NCBI GenBank assembly: GCA_041917855.1 | Contig: JAYRWT010000044.1 | Location: forward strand, 1 to 64,000 | Direction: 5' to 3' | DNA: 64,000 bases | From: CALBLZ01 sp041917855 | GTDB lineage: Bacteria; Patescibacteriota; UBA1384; CAILIB01 | Part shown: piece after piece, positions 7,316 to 16,613 of the stretch | Layout: each line of letters opens with the position of its first letter | How positions within the stretch are numbered: the first letter of the stretch is position 1 | The notes under the pieces: model-generated | What the model was told of the DNA's origin: nothing | What the model saw: only the letters and a program-made list of their open reading frames with translations | Database searches by the model: none | Translations under genes and position numbers: made by a program

Positions 7316-9127
7316 ATGTCTATTCGAAACGTCGCCATTATTGCCCACGTAGATCACGGCAAAACCACTCTAGTAGATGGCTTACTTAAGCAAGCCCACA
7401 CGTTCCGTGAAAACGAGGCTGCCATGAGTCAGGAACTGATCATGGACAGTAACGACCAAGAGCGCGAGCGTGGTATTACCATTTTAGCCAAGAACACTGC
7501 CGTTTTTTGGAATAACACCAAAATCAATATTATCGACACCCCAGGTCACGCTGACTTTGGTGGCGAGGTTGAGCGTACCCTCAGTATGGCCGATGGCGCT
7601 ATTTTGGTGGTAGACGCCCAGGAAGGCCCTATGCCACAAACTAAGTTTGTGCTCAAAAAAGCTCTCGAGCTAGGCCTTAAGCCAATTGTCATGGTGAATA
7701 AGATCGATAAGCGTGACGCACGCATCGATTACGTACTAGATAAAGTTGGCGACCTCTTTTTGGAGCTTGCAACCGAGGATTCACAGCTAGAGTACCCGGT
7801 GTACTTTGCAATCGGGCGTGAAGGTAAGGCCTGGACTGAAATGCCGGACGATCCTAGTGCTTCCGCCGACCTTATTCCGATTTTTGAGGCTATCCTTACC
7901 CATGTTCCAGAGCCAAAGGCCGAGGAAGGCGCGTTGCAAATTTTGGTTTCCGCCCTAGATTGGGACAGTTACAAGGGTAAGTACGCCATTGGTCGTATTC
8001 ACCGCGGTAGCGTTAAGGCTGGCATGCAAGTTGTGGTTATGGCAGGCGAGGGTCAGCTATCACACGGTAGGATTGATAAAGTATTCGTCAGTCAAGGCTT
8101 GCAGCGGGTAGAAGTGCAGACCGCAGTGGGAGGCGACATTGTTGCCGTAACCGGCGTAGCTGCCGCAAGCATAGGCGATACCATTGCCGATGCCCAGGCA
8201 CCAGAGCAGCTCCCAACCATCAGCATTGCCGAGCCAACCCTTAAAATGTCACTTGCTGCTAATACCTCGCCATTTGCAGGGCGTGAAGGTAAGTTTGTAA
8301 CCAGTCGGCAGATTCTTGATCGTATTAAGCAGGAGCTACAGCACAATGTATCTATGCGTATGGAGCCAGGGGAGTCTGGTGACTTCATTCTATCCGGCCG
8401 CGGCGAGCTCCATCTTTCTGTGTTCATTGAAACCCTGCGTCGTGAGGGTTTTGAGCTGCAGGTTGGTAAACCGATGGTGATTACCAAGGAAGTAAACGGC
8501 AGAATGTGTGAGCCAATTGAGGAGCTAACTATCGATGTGGCAACTGAGTTTGTTGGCGCAGTTACTGGTGAAGTTGGCCGCCGTAAAGGGTTGCTACTTT
8601 CTCAAGAAGAGAGTGCCGATGGTTCAACCCGCCTACTCTTTGAAATTACCACCCGTGGTATGCTCGGCTTGCGCAATACCCTCCTTACTCTTTCTAAGGG
8701 CACTGCAGTTATGAACTCACTCTTCTCGCGCTTTGAGCCAAGCATTGGTGATATTCCAAAGATGCGTAACGGCGTGCTTATTTCTTCTGATACCGGCAAG
8801 GCAGTTGGGTACGGCTTAAATACCGCTCAGGGCCGCGGCATTACCTTTATTCCGCCGCAGACAGAAGTATACGAAGGTATGATTGTGGGTTTGAATGCTC
8901 GTGAAGATGACATTGAGATTAACGTCTGCAAGGAAAAGAAGCTGACCAATGTACGTGCCTCCGGTTCGGATGATGCACTCCAACTTACTCCCCCAACCCT
9001 ACTAAGCCTGGAACAGTGTCTCGACTTTTTGGAAGACGATGAGCTGCTTGAAGTTACCCCAAAGAATCTACGTCTCCGTAAGCGACACTTAACACAGAAC
9101 GAGCGGAACAAGGCTCGGCGCAGCTAA
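7316..9127 (+). CDS. typA: Translational GTPase BipA/TypA
   Basis: A 603-residue protein from the ATG at 7316. An in-frame TTG at 7286 would add 10 atypical residues and is rejected. The N-terminus has the translational GTPase signature AHVDHGKTT (G1), then RGITI (G2), DTPGHADFGGEVER (G3), NKID (G4) and an EF-G-like domain II, domain V and a TypA-specific C-terminal domain (for example SRFEPSIGDIPK-RNG). The length is normal for TypA. The enzyme binds the ribosome in the manner of EF-G/EF4 and helps in 50S assembly and stress or cold response. No clear leaderless box precedes it. Confidence 0.95.
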   Translation: MSIRNVAIIAHVDHGKTTLVDGLLKQAHTFRENEAAMSQELIMDSNDQERERGITILAKNTAVFWNNTKINIIDTPGHADFGGEVERTLSMADGAILVVDAQEGPMPQTKFVLKKALELGLKPIVMVNKIDKRDARIDYVLDKVGDLFLELATEDSQLEYPVYFAIGREGKAWTEMPDDPSASADLIPIFEAILTHVPEPKAEEGALQILVSALDWDSYKGKYAIGRIHRGSVKAGMQVVVMAGEGQLSHGRIDKVFVSQGLQRVEVQTAVGGDIVAVTGVAAASIGDTIADAQAPEQLPTISIAEPTLKMSLAANTSPFAGREGKFVTSRQILDRIKQELQHNVSMRMEPGESGDFILSGRGELHLSVFIETLRREGFELQVGKPMVITKEVNGRMCEPIEELTIDVATEFVGAVTGEVGRRKGLLLSQEESADGSTRLLFEITTRGMLGLRNTLLTLSKGTAVMNSLFSRFEPSIGDIPKMRNGVLISSDTGKAVGYGLNTAQGRGITFIPPQTEVYEGMIVGLNAREDDIEINVCKEKKLTNVRASGSDDALQLTPPTLLSLEQCLDFLEDDELLEVTPKNLRLRKRHLTQNERNKARRS

Positions 9128-9144
9128 ACGCCTGCTACCACTTG

Positions 9145-9166
9145 GGTCGGCTCTTGCCGGCCTTTT
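9145..9166 (+). terminator. Terminator after typA
   Basis: A 7-base-pair stem GGTCGGC / GCCGGCC (one G-U pair) with a TCTT loop, followed by TTTT. Confidence 0.6.
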
Positions 9167-9185
9167 GTGAATCCCTCCAACGGCG

Positions 9186-9215
9186 TATACTTAGGCTGAT
9201 ATGTAACAAGGAGGG
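9186..9215 (+). promoter_or_regulatory. Promoter, start-stop codon pair and strong RBS of GspE-like ATPase
   Basis: A TATACT -10 box at 9186-9191 is followed by a short leader containing ATG-TAA at 9201-9206 and the strong AAGGAGGG ribosome site at 9208-9215. The ATG at 9218 follows at two bases, a short spacing. This is a leadered gene, in contrast to the leaderless ones. Confidence 0.55.
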
Positions 9216-9217
9216 AC

Positions 9218-10501
9218 ATGCTGTTTTCGGTTGAGAAAGACGAGGCTCAGAATTCGGCGGCAACAGGGCAGTCTGCTGCCTCTGCTCAGAGTATCCTCAC
9301 GTCTGAGGTTATTCAGCAGCTTGGTCGTTTTTATCAGTCTCCCCAAACCGCGCCAGAAATTATCGATACACTACTACGCTTCGCGGTTGATCGAAAAGTT
9401 TCCGACATCTTAATTGAGCCTGCTACCGAGTATACCTTGGTTCGCATGCGTCTCGATGGGGTGCTGCAAGAAGCTACCAGGATTCCTCGAGCAATTTACG
9501 CTGCCGTGGCTTCTCGTATTAAGGTGCTTTCTAACCTAGACACCACCAGCCGTTCAGCTGTGCTTGAAGGTAAGTTTTTGTTTACGCAAGAGAGCCGTAC
9601 GATTAATGTGCGTGTTGCCATCACCATTGTTGCTGGGGGAGAAATGGTGGCACTGCGCATACACGATAGTGCAAATTCGGTCATGAAGCTGTCTGAGCAC
9701 GGTATGAGCGAAGCAACATCGACTGCCTACATGAGCTTGCTCAAACTTAAAACCGGCCTTATTCTAGTCTGCGGCCCAACAGGTGCAGGTAAGACATCTA
9801 CCTTGTACAGCTCGCTACAAGTACTAAACACAGGTAACAGCAATATCATCTCTATTGAGGATCCGGTTGAGTATGTTATGCAGGGGATTAACCAAATGCA
9901 AGTTGATCATGATCGTGATCTTACCTTTGCGAGTGGTTTGCGCGTAATCCTACGTCTTAACCCAGACATCATCTTTGTGGGTGAGGTACGTGACCAAGAA
10001 ACCGCGCAGATTGGGATTGAGGCCGCACTAACGGGTCACCTGGTACTCACTACGCTCCATGCGAATAGCGCGGTTTCGGCTATTTCTCGCTTACGCGATT
10101 TAGAAATTGAAAAGTTTTTTATTAACGCGTCGCTCAAAGGTGTGCTCTGTCAGCGTTTGGTTCGCTTAACTTGTAAGCAGTGTGGTCAGTGGCAGGCGCC
10201 AAGTAGTGATGAGCAAGAGATCTTCCAGCAGGTACTGGGGCACCCACTTGAAAAGCAGTTTGTAGGTAAGGGCTGCGAAGCATGTGCCGGCACAGGCTTT
10301 CAGGGTCGTATTGGGGTATTTGAGCTTGTTGTTGTGGATGAGGTAGTGCGCACGCTTATTTCGCATACGGTGAGTGAACAAGAAATGTTTATGGAGCTGC
10401 GTAAGTATGGTTTCGTCTCTCTTATAGAGGATGGCATGGCAAAAGTAGAGCAGGGCTTGACCACCCTGACAGAAGTGTTAACAAACGTCTCTCAAGAATA
10501 A
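9218..10501 (+). CDS. GspE/PilB-family secretion ATPase, short form
   Basis: A 427-residue type II/IV secretion ATPase. The Walker A motif GPTGAGKTS is near residue 186, the Asp box IEDPVEY follows, Walker B is in IIFVGEVRDQETA, and the His box reads TGHLVLTTLHAN. A C-terminal zinc module has CKQC and CEAC pairs, a mark of assembly (extension) ATPases. The long N-terminal MshEN-type domain of PilB is missing. It lies 40 kb from the main pilus locus, which has its own PilB and PilT. It may power a second pilus or a competence-type machine. Strong ribosome site, so probably well translated. Confidence 0.88.
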   Translation: MLFSVEKDEAQNSAATGQSAASAQSILTSEVIQQLGRFYQSPQTAPEIIDTLLRFAVDRKVSDILIEPATEYTLVRMRLDGVLQEATRIPRAIYAAVASRIKVLSNLDTTSRSAVLEGKFLFTQESRTINVRVAITIVAGGEMVALRIHDSANSVMKLSEHGMSEATSTAYMSLLKLKTGLILVCGPTGAGKTSTLYSSLQVLNTGNSNIISIEDPVEYVMQGINQMQVDHDRDLTFASGLRVILRLNPDIIFVGEVRDQETAQIGIEAALTGHLVLTTLHANSAVSAISRLRDLEIEKFFINASLKGVLCQRLVRLTCKQCGQWQAPSSDEQEIFQQVLGHPLEKQFVGKGCEACAGTGFQGRIGVFELVVVDEVVRTLISHTVSEQEMFMELRKYGFVSLIEDGMAKVEQGLTTLTEVLTNVSQE

Positions 10502-10589
10502 GCCGGCGTAGCCTGGACAGCCTGCCAGCGCTTAGGTATAACACTAGTACGCCCGCAAGGGTTTCTTTGACAAGGAGGAGTAAAGAGAG

Positions 10590-11915
10590 ATGGCATATAT
10601 TACGCTGCCCTGGACGAGCGGCGGAAGCTGCAGCCAAGGCATATTCGACATGCTTAACCACCTACGTGATGAAGCAAATAATGTGGTGCAGGCTTGTTTC
10701 CAACCTGGATTTGGCCTCCGTGCTACCCGAGAGGGTGCATATGGAGACCAGATTTGGTCACGAGACATGTCTCTCGCCTCCATGAGTGCCGCTCCCGCGT
10801 ATGTACAGCAGACGCTGGAGACGATTTTTGCCCATGCACGTGACGATGGTGTTTTCCCACATCGCATCGAGGGCAACCGTCACGTGGGCTCATACTGTTT
10901 TAGTTGGCTGAAGCGGGTTGGTATCGACCTGGTCAGCCGACCACATCCGGTTGGCATCTACCGTGACAGTCCGCTTGCGGTTGAAGCTTTGGACACGCTT
11001 CCGGCGCTCATTATGGCGTTTGGGAGTATGTACCGGCAGTATATGGCACAGGGGCAGGTTGATTTAGCCCGCAAGCTACTATGCAGCTACTATCCACTGC
11101 TGAAGCGCGGGTTAGTGGTTGATGAGGCCTACGTCGACAAGCGCGACGGGTTGGTGGTTGCTCCAGAGGTTGCTGATTGGGCAGATGATATCCGTCGCTC
11201 TGGGAAGACGACGCTCATAAACCTGCTTTTTCAGCAAGCTCATGCCGAAATGGCCATTTTGGCCAAAGAGGTGGGCGATCGTTACTTTGCGCGGCACGCA
11301 GCCCGCAGAGCAAGGCGGCTACGTCAAGGTATTCGCACGAAGATGTGGAACCGTGACGGTTACTTTCAAGCAGGGGTAGGGGATGAGCGGCTCGACACGT
11401 CAGCGAATGTGCTAGCAGGGTACTTTTGGCCCAAATTTAGAGACTTCGATAGCGTGTTTACGCAGACCAAGGAGAAGACAGGGCTGCGCTCTGGTTTTCT
11501 GCGCCCCTTTGATCGTGGGTACCCACCTACGATGCTCAGACGTCAGTTCGCCTTGGCCGGTCTCGGTTCCTTTGCCAATAAACACGCCTATCCTTGGCTG
11601 GCACAGGTTTCCGTCGTCGCGCGTATGCGAAGAGCAGGGTCACTACAGAGATCAGCATGGGAGCAGCATCGGTTCTACGCAGAGAGCTTAATTGAATCAG
11701 CGTGGTCTGATTTCTTGGAGATCTCGCAAGTGCACTTAGCCAACGGCGCGTTCTACGAAATACTCCGCCACACAGATCTAAAACCGGCCGACACCCGAGT
11801 GTTTGGACTGCTGACGGTGAGTAAGTCATGTCGGGGATTCTTGGGGACCGCGGCAACTTGGCTTGCCGCGATGGCTGCGTTTGAGGGTCAGGGCTTGAAC
11901 CTGGACCAACAGTGA
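10590..11915 (+). CDS. Putative (alpha/alpha)6-barrel glycosidase
   Basis: A 441-residue protein without a signal peptide. The composition and YGDQIWSRDMSLASM near residue 50 (a W-x-R-D element) fit the (alpha/alpha)6 barrel of amylo-alpha-1,6-glucosidase or related GH15/GH63-like enzymes, in which that Asp lies near the active site. Later stretches such as FYAESLIESAWSDFLE and TSANVLAGYFWP look like inner-helix segments. I cannot assign a specific family. Debranching or trimming of cytosolic glucans is possible. The AAGGAGG at 10572-10578 and a purine-rich run before the ATG support the start. Confidence 0.5.
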   Translation: MAYITLPWTSGGSCSQGIFDMLNHLRDEANNVVQACFQPGFGLRATREGAYGDQIWSRDMSLASMSAAPAYVQQTLETIFAHARDDGVFPHRIEGNRHVGSYCFSWLKRVGIDLVSRPHPVGIYRDSPLAVEALDTLPALIMAFGSMYRQYMAQGQVDLARKLLCSYYPLLKRGLVVDEAYVDKRDGLVVAPEVADWADDIRRSGKTTLINLLFQQAHAEMAILAKEVGDRYFARHAARRARRLRQGIRTKMWNRDGYFQAGVGDERLDTSANVLAGYFWPKFRDFDSVFTQTKEKTGLRSGFLRPFDRGYPPTMLRRQFALAGLGSFANKHAYPWLAQVSVVARMRRAGSLQRSAWEQHRFYAESLIESAWSDFLEISQVHLANGAFYEILRHTDLKPADTRVFGLLTVSKSCRGFLGTAATWLAAMAAFEGQGLNLDQQ

Positions 11916-11950
11916 AGAGGCTGATCCAAAATGGAACAGCCTCTCTTTTT
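11916..11950 (+). terminator. Rho-independent terminator after glycosidase-like gene
   Basis: AGAGGCTG at 11916-11923 pairs with CAGCCTCT at 11937-11944, followed by a run of five T. Confidence 0.85.
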
Positions 11951-11976
11951 ATTCGTGAAGCGGAGTAGTTCTAGTG

Positions 11977-12384
11977 CTAACGGCGCTTCTTGCGACGTTG
12001 GAACACCTTTAGTCGTGCTAGGTTTGCTTCGAGCGCCGCAATAGCTGCGTCCCCTTCAACTTGCTCACCTTTCCCTGCGCGGGCAACCTGAGCCCGCTCT
12101 ATTGCCTGCCGAATGCGTTGCTCATCGAGTTCGTCCTCACGCTCTGCGCTGTCTGCCAGTACACGCACTACATTACCCAGAATTTCAACAAAACCACCCT
12201 GAACGGCGTACAAGTCTTCTCTTCCGTCACGTTTCACAACAATCTCGCCAGCCGAAAGCAGGGTAATAAGCGGCATGTGACCTTTGCGAATACCGAGCGT
12301 ACCCTCAATAGTGGGCAGCAGCACCTCCTCACCTGAGGTGGTGTGGACAATGCGCTCAGGGGTGACGATTTCTACCTTGAGCAT
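11977..12384 (-). CDS. atpC: ATP synthase epsilon subunit
   Basis: A 135-residue protein. The N-terminal beta-sandwich shows TPERIVHTTSGEEVLLPTIEG and GHMPLITLLSAGEI, typical of epsilon. The C-terminal helical hairpin with Arg/Glu-rich segments follows and ends in a basic tail (RRKKRR). It is part of the F1 central stalk, couples rotation to catalysis, and the C-terminal helices may inhibit ATP hydrolysis. Last gene of the atp operon. Its ATG overlaps the atpD stop by one base. Confidence 0.95.
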   Translation of the reverse strand: MLKVEIVTPERIVHTTSGEEVLLPTIEGTLGIRKGHMPLITLLSAGEIVVKRDGREDLYAVQGGFVEILGNVVRVLADSAEREDELDEQRIRQAIERAQVARAGKGEQVEGDAAIAALEANLARLKVFQRRKKRR

Positions 12385-13772
12385 TACTCGGCGCTAAGCG
12401 TTTCAATACTACCTTTCATGTAGAATGCCTGTTCTGGAAGGTGGTCAAAGTCACCGTTCAGAATTGCCTGGAATGAGCGAATGGTGTCCTCAAGTGGAAC
12501 ATATACACCTGGAATACCGCTGAATACCTCGGCCACATGTACTGGTTGCGATAAGAAGCGCTGAATGCGGCGAGCGCGTGATACTACAATCTTATCTTCA
12601 TCTGAGAGCTCTTCCATACCTAGGATTGCAATGATGTCCTGCAGTTCTTTGTAGCGCTGCAGAATCTTCTGCACGCCACGAGCAGCAGCGTAGTGTGCCT
12701 CACCCACAATATTTGGGTCAAGAATAGTCGAAGTAGAGTCCAGTGGATCAACAGCAGGGTAGATACCAATTTCAGTCAGGGCGCGATTTAGTACCACCGT
12801 AGAATCAAGGTGAGCAAAGGTAGTAGCAGGGGCTGGGTCGGTAAGGTCATCGGCTGGTACGTATACTGCCTGTACAGAGGTGATTGAACCAGTTTTAGTA
12901 GAGGTAATTCGCTCCTGCAGACGACCCATTTCAGAGGCTAGGGTAGGCTGGTAGCCTACTGCAGAAGGCATACGTCCTAGCAGCGCAGATACCTCAGAGC
13001 CGGCCTGAGTAAAGCGAAAAATATTGTCGATAAAGAGTAGTAGGTCTTTGCCTTGATCGCGGAAGTACTCAGCAATTGCCAAGCCTGTTAGAGCAACACG
13101 AGCGCGGGCTCCAGGTGGTTCGTTCATCTGACCAAATACCAGCGAAGTCTTATCTAGAACACCCGACTCCTTCATTTCGTGGTACAAATCGTTTCCTTCA
13201 CGGGTACGCTCACCAACACCAGCAAATACTGAGTAGCCACCATGCTCGGCAGCAATATTGCGAATGAGCTCGGTAATTAGCACGGTTTTACCCACGCCAG
13301 CACCTCCAAACAGCCCCACCTTTCCGCCTTTTGGAATGGGGCAGATAAGGTCGATAACTTTAATGCCAGTCTCAAAGATCTCGGTTTTGGTTGATTGCTC
13401 GGTAAAGTTTGGTGCCTCACGGTGAATAGGGTAGGTGGTTGTGCCGTTTGGTGCTGCCTTACCATCGATTGGTGCGCCAGTCACGCTCAACATGCGACCC
13501 AGAACTTCTTCGCCCACCGGTACCATGATTGGTGCACCTGTTGCGGTTACTTCTGTACCACGCTGCAGGCCGTCAGTTGCGCTCATGGCAATAGCGCGTA
13601 CGGTGTGGTGATCAAGGTGTGATGCTACCTCTAGGGTGATGGTAGTGTTTGCATCAAGCTCAACTAAAAGAGCCTCGTTGATTTCTGGAAGATGACCCTC
13701 AAAGTGCACGTCAACAACAGCACCGATAATTTGGGTAATGCTTCCTGGTTTGGTTGTGATCTTGGTACTCAT
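12384..13772 (-). CDS. atpD: ATP synthase beta subunit
   Basis: A 462-residue catalytic F1 subunit. The Walker A motif GGAGVGKTVLI is near residue 150, then GERTREGNDLYHEM, Walker B (LLLFIDNIFRFTQAG) with the catalytic region, and the ALLGRMPSAVGYQPTLA element (the DELSEED-like loop is near the C-terminal domain, MEELSDEDKI). The length is normal. It hydrolyses or synthesises ATP at the interface with alpha. Nine bases separate it from atpG. Confidence 0.98.
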   Translation of the reverse strand: MSTKITTKPGSITQIIGAVVDVHFEGHLPEINEALLVELDANTTITLEVASHLDHHTVRAIAMSATDGLQRGTEVTATGAPIMVPVGEEVLGRMLSVTGAPIDGKAAPNGTTTYPIHREAPNFTEQSTKTEIFETGIKVIDLICPIPKGGKVGLFGGAGVGKTVLITELIRNIAAEHGGYSVFAGVGERTREGNDLYHEMKESGVLDKTSLVFGQMNEPPGARARVALTGLAIAEYFRDQGKDLLLFIDNIFRFTQAGSEVSALLGRMPSAVGYQPTLASEMGRLQERITSTKTGSITSVQAVYVPADDLTDPAPATTFAHLDSTVVLNRALTEIGIYPAVDPLDSTSTILDPNIVGEAHYAAARGVQKILQRYKELQDIIAILGMEELSDEDKIVVSRARRIQRFLSQPVHVAEVFSGIPGVYVPLEDTIRSFQAILNGDFDHLPEQAFYMKGSIETLSAE

Positions 13773-13781
13773 GGGCGTTAC

Positions 13782-14678
13782 TTATGCTCCGAGAGCGGCG
13801 GCGCCACTCGTGATTTCTGCAATTTCGCGGGTAATGTTTCCTTGGCGGATGCCGTTGTAGGTTAGGGTAAGTTCGTCAATCATATCTGAGGCATTATCTG
13901 AGGCGCTCTGCATAGCGGTACGTCTTGCAGCATGTTCAGACGCAAGTGATTCCTGAAGACACTGGTAGAGTCGCGCTTCTAAAAGACGGGGTAGCACTAC
14001 ATCGAGCACGGCCTTAGGTGATGGCTCATACAGAAAGAAGCGCTGGTCTGCCAGGTGAGATTCATGCTCAGCATAGCTTTCTTCTGGAGCGTCTGTTGGA
14101 GCAAGTGGCAGTAGCTTGAGAAGTGTGGCTTCTTGCCGGAGCATACTGAAATAATTGGTGAAGAGTACGATGACCTCATCGTAGCTACCGTTTAAAAACC
14201 CTTGCACCATGCTGGTGCTCACCGGCTGCACGTCTGCTGCAGACGGATGGTTGGCTGAGTGAGGGTAGCTCTGCACAATGGTTGCTCCTGCCTTGGTGAG
14301 CGTACGCTCTACCTGCTTGCCCATGGTGATAAAACTCACCGTTTGGCCAAGGTTACGTCGCTCACGCATAAGTTGGAGTGCGGCCTTGGTTAGGTTGCTG
14401 CTATACGATCCAGCTAGTCCGCGATCCGAAGATATGGCAAAAACCAGTACCTGCTGGACTTCTCGATCGGCAGTAAGGGGATGCGACAGCCCTTCAATTG
14501 GCTTGCGCGCTAAGTCACCAATGATCTGCCAGGCACGCATAGTGTAAGGACGACTCGCCAAGGTTGCCTCCGATGCACGGCGCATTTTGGCGGTAGACAC
14601 CAATTCCATCGCCTTAGTAATTTGACGAGTAGCCTTTACGGATTTAATGCGGCTTCTCAGCTCGCGGGTAGATGCCAT
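13782..14678 (-). CDS. atpG: ATP synthase gamma subunit
   Basis: A 298-residue protein with the classic N-terminus STRELRSRIKSVKATRQITKAMELVS and C-terminal NDASDMIDELTLTYNGIRQGNITREIAEI-like coiled coil (here SDNASDMI...). This is the rotating F1 shaft. The central Rossmann-like part contains ISSDRGLAGSY. The length is normal. Its ATG shares one base with the atpA stop. Confidence 0.97.
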   Translation of the reverse strand: MASTRELRSRIKSVKATRQITKAMELVSTAKMRRASEATLASRPYTMRAWQIIGDLARKPIEGLSHPLTADREVQQVLVFAISSDRGLAGSYSSNLTKAALQLMRERRNLGQTVSFITMGKQVERTLTKAGATIVQSYPHSANHPSAADVQPVSTSMVQGFLNGSYDEVIVLFTNYFSMLRQEATLLKLLPLAPTDAPEESYAEHESHLADQRFFLYEPSPKAVLDVVLPRLLEARLYQCLQESLASEHAARRTAMQSASDNASDMIDELTLTYNGIRQGNITREIAEITSGAAALGA

Positions 14679-16282
14679 TAGCGACGTTTACTTTGCTTTT
14701 TGGCCAGTTTTTTCTCAGGCTTTTCAGCTGTCTTTTTTACTGGCTTCTCTTCATGCTCCGTTCTAGCTTGTACGGCCACATGTTTGCCACCTAGTACAGA
14801 AGTAAGGAAGGTCTTTAGCTCGGATTCAATTACTTCGTCGAAGGTGGCACCTTCGTTTAACGCGCTGTACAATTTTTTCTCTAGTGAGATATTCTGACGG
14901 ATGTTTGTAATGACTTCACCCAGGTCTTCGACTGGCGTGTGGTCAAGCATGCCACTTGTGCCGGCGTATAGACTTGCCACCTGTTCCGCTACTGAAAGGG
15001 GGTGGTACTGCGGTTGCTTGAGTAGTTCGGTTAAGCGCTTACCACGCTCAATCTGCTGCTTGGTAGCATCATCTAGGTCTGAGCCAAACTGGGCAAAAGA
15101 GGCAAGCTCACGGTACTGAGCAAGCTCTAGGCGAAGTGGACCAGCAACCTTGCGCATGGCCTTGCGCTGCGCAGAACCACCAACACGTGATACCGAAAGA
15201 CCAACGTTTACGGCAGGGCGAATACCTTGGTAAAAAAGCTCAGACTCTAGAAAGATCTGTCCGTCGGTAATAGAGATTACATTGGTTGGAATGTAAGCAG
15301 AAATGTCACCTGCCTGGGTTTCAATAATAGGGAGAGCCGTTAGTGAGCCACCGCCATTCTCGGCGTTTAGGCGCGCGGCGCGCTCTAACAGGCGAGAGTG
15401 CAGGTAGAACACGTCGCCAGGGTAGGCCTCGCGGCCAGGTGGACGGCGTAGCAAGAGCGAAATTTCGCGGTAGGCGTTGGCGTGCTTTGTGAGGTCATCG
15501 TAAATAATCAGCACATCCTGACCCTTGTCCATAAAGTATTCACCAATCGCGGCGCCAGCATAGGGAGCAATGAACTGCATTGAAGCAGGATCAGAGGCGC
15601 CGGCAACCACCAAAATTGTGTGGTTCATGGCGCCGTGCTCTTCTAGCTGAGCGCGCAGGCGAGCAATCTTTGATTCTTTTTGAGCAATTGCAACGTAGAT
15701 ACAGATCACGCCGCTGTCTTTTTGGTTAATGATGGTGTCTATGGCAATTGCGGTTTTACCGGTGCCACGGTCACCAATAATTAACTCGCGCTGACCACGA
15801 CCAATAGGAATAGCAGCGTCGATGGCGGTAATTCCGGTTTGCAGGGGCTGGTTTACACTCTGACGAGTGATTACGCCTGGAGCAACTTTCTCAATTGGGT
15901 TACGATCACTAGTTTTTAGCTCGCCACGGCCATCAATTGCCGTGCCGAGTGGGTTAACAGCACGGCCAATCAGCGCATCGCCAACGGGTATAGTAGCAAC
16001 CTCGCCGGTACCGATTACGCTCATGCCAGCGAGTACCTTGCTGCTATCACCAAAAATGATTGCGCCAATGGTCTCCTTCTCTAAGTTGAGGGCAAGCGCA
16101 GGGACCGGTTCTGTGCTGGTCTCAATGTGGAGCAGTTCTCCAGCTTTGGTATGGGGCAGACCACTAATGGTTACAATGCCATCACCAACACGCTCAACTA
16201 CACCAACAATCTGCTCGCTCTGGGTCGGCTGCCAAGAGCCTAGTCGGCTTTTAAGTTCGGAGATTAGACTTGTTTCAGACAT
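14678..16282 (-). CDS. atpA: ATP synthase alpha subunit
   Basis: A 534-residue non-catalytic F1 subunit with the P-loop GDRGTGKTAIA near residue 170 and the SVSRVGGSAQ signature with the arginine finger region. It carries a 30-residue Lys/Glu-rich C-terminal tail (repeats of KKxxxKPxKK) not usual in alpha subunits, which may be a lineage extension. Partner of beta in the F1 hexamer. Separated from atpH by one base. Confidence 0.97.
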   Translation of the reverse strand: MSETSLISELKSRLGSWQPTQSEQIVGVVERVGDGIVTISGLPHTKAGELLHIETSTEPVPALALNLEKETIGAIIFGDSSKVLAGMSVIGTGEVATIPVGDALIGRAVNPLGTAIDGRGELKTSDRNPIEKVAPGVITRQSVNQPLQTGITAIDAAIPIGRGQRELIIGDRGTGKTAIAIDTIINQKDSGVICIYVAIAQKESKIARLRAQLEEHGAMNHTILVVAGASDPASMQFIAPYAGAAIGEYFMDKGQDVLIIYDDLTKHANAYREISLLLRRPPGREAYPGDVFYLHSRLLERAARLNAENGGGSLTALPIIETQAGDISAYIPTNVISITDGQIFLESELFYQGIRPAVNVGLSVSRVGGSAQRKAMRKVAGPLRLELAQYRELASFAQFGSDLDDATKQQIERGKRLTELLKQPQYHPLSVAEQVASLYAGTSGMLDHTPVEDLGEVITNIRQNISLEKKLYSALNEGATFDEVIESELKTFLTSVLGGKHVAVQARTEHEEKPVKKTAEKPEKKLAKKQSKRR

Positions 16283-16283
16283 A

Positions 16284-16613
16284 TTACTTGCTTAACGTGT
16301 GGGCCAAATCTTGCAGAGAACGCTTGCCACTCAAGTCGATCACGTGGTGCTGAAACCTAACGATAAAACCAGAGACTAGGGCAGGATCAATGCTGTAGAC
16401 AAGGCGATGCTCACCCCACTTTGCGGTAAGGGAAACATACAGCTCTTTTTTCTGTGCTTCGGGCAGCTCTTCGGCGCTAATAATGCTGATGTCCTGGTTG
16501 CGCCAGACTTCTTGCTGCAACTCCTTGGTTAGGGCAGGCAGGTGCTCCATAAGGTTTTCCTGCTTGAGGTACTCGAGTAGTTCCTTAGCAATGCGTGTAG
16601 CGGGGGTACTCAT
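16284..16613 (-). CDS. atpH: ATP synthase delta subunit, short form
   Basis: Only 109 residues against about 175-180 in typical delta/OSCP. What remains has the C-terminal features: SAEELPEAQKKEL, a beta-strand pair VYSIDPALVSGFIVRF, then DLSGKRSLQDLAHTL, matching D-x-S-x-x-x-x-L. The N-terminal helical domain that binds the tips of the alpha subunits is largely missing or reduced to about 40 residues. In the operon position of delta, between b and alpha, and overlapping atpF by four bases. Either the remaining part is enough for the peripheral stalk or b compensates. Confidence 0.85.
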   Translation of the reverse strand: MSTPATRIAKELLEYLKQENLMEHLPALTKELQQEVWRNQDISIISAEELPEAQKKELYVSLTAKWGEHRLVYSIDPALVSGFIVRFQHHVIDLSGKRSLQDLAHTLSK

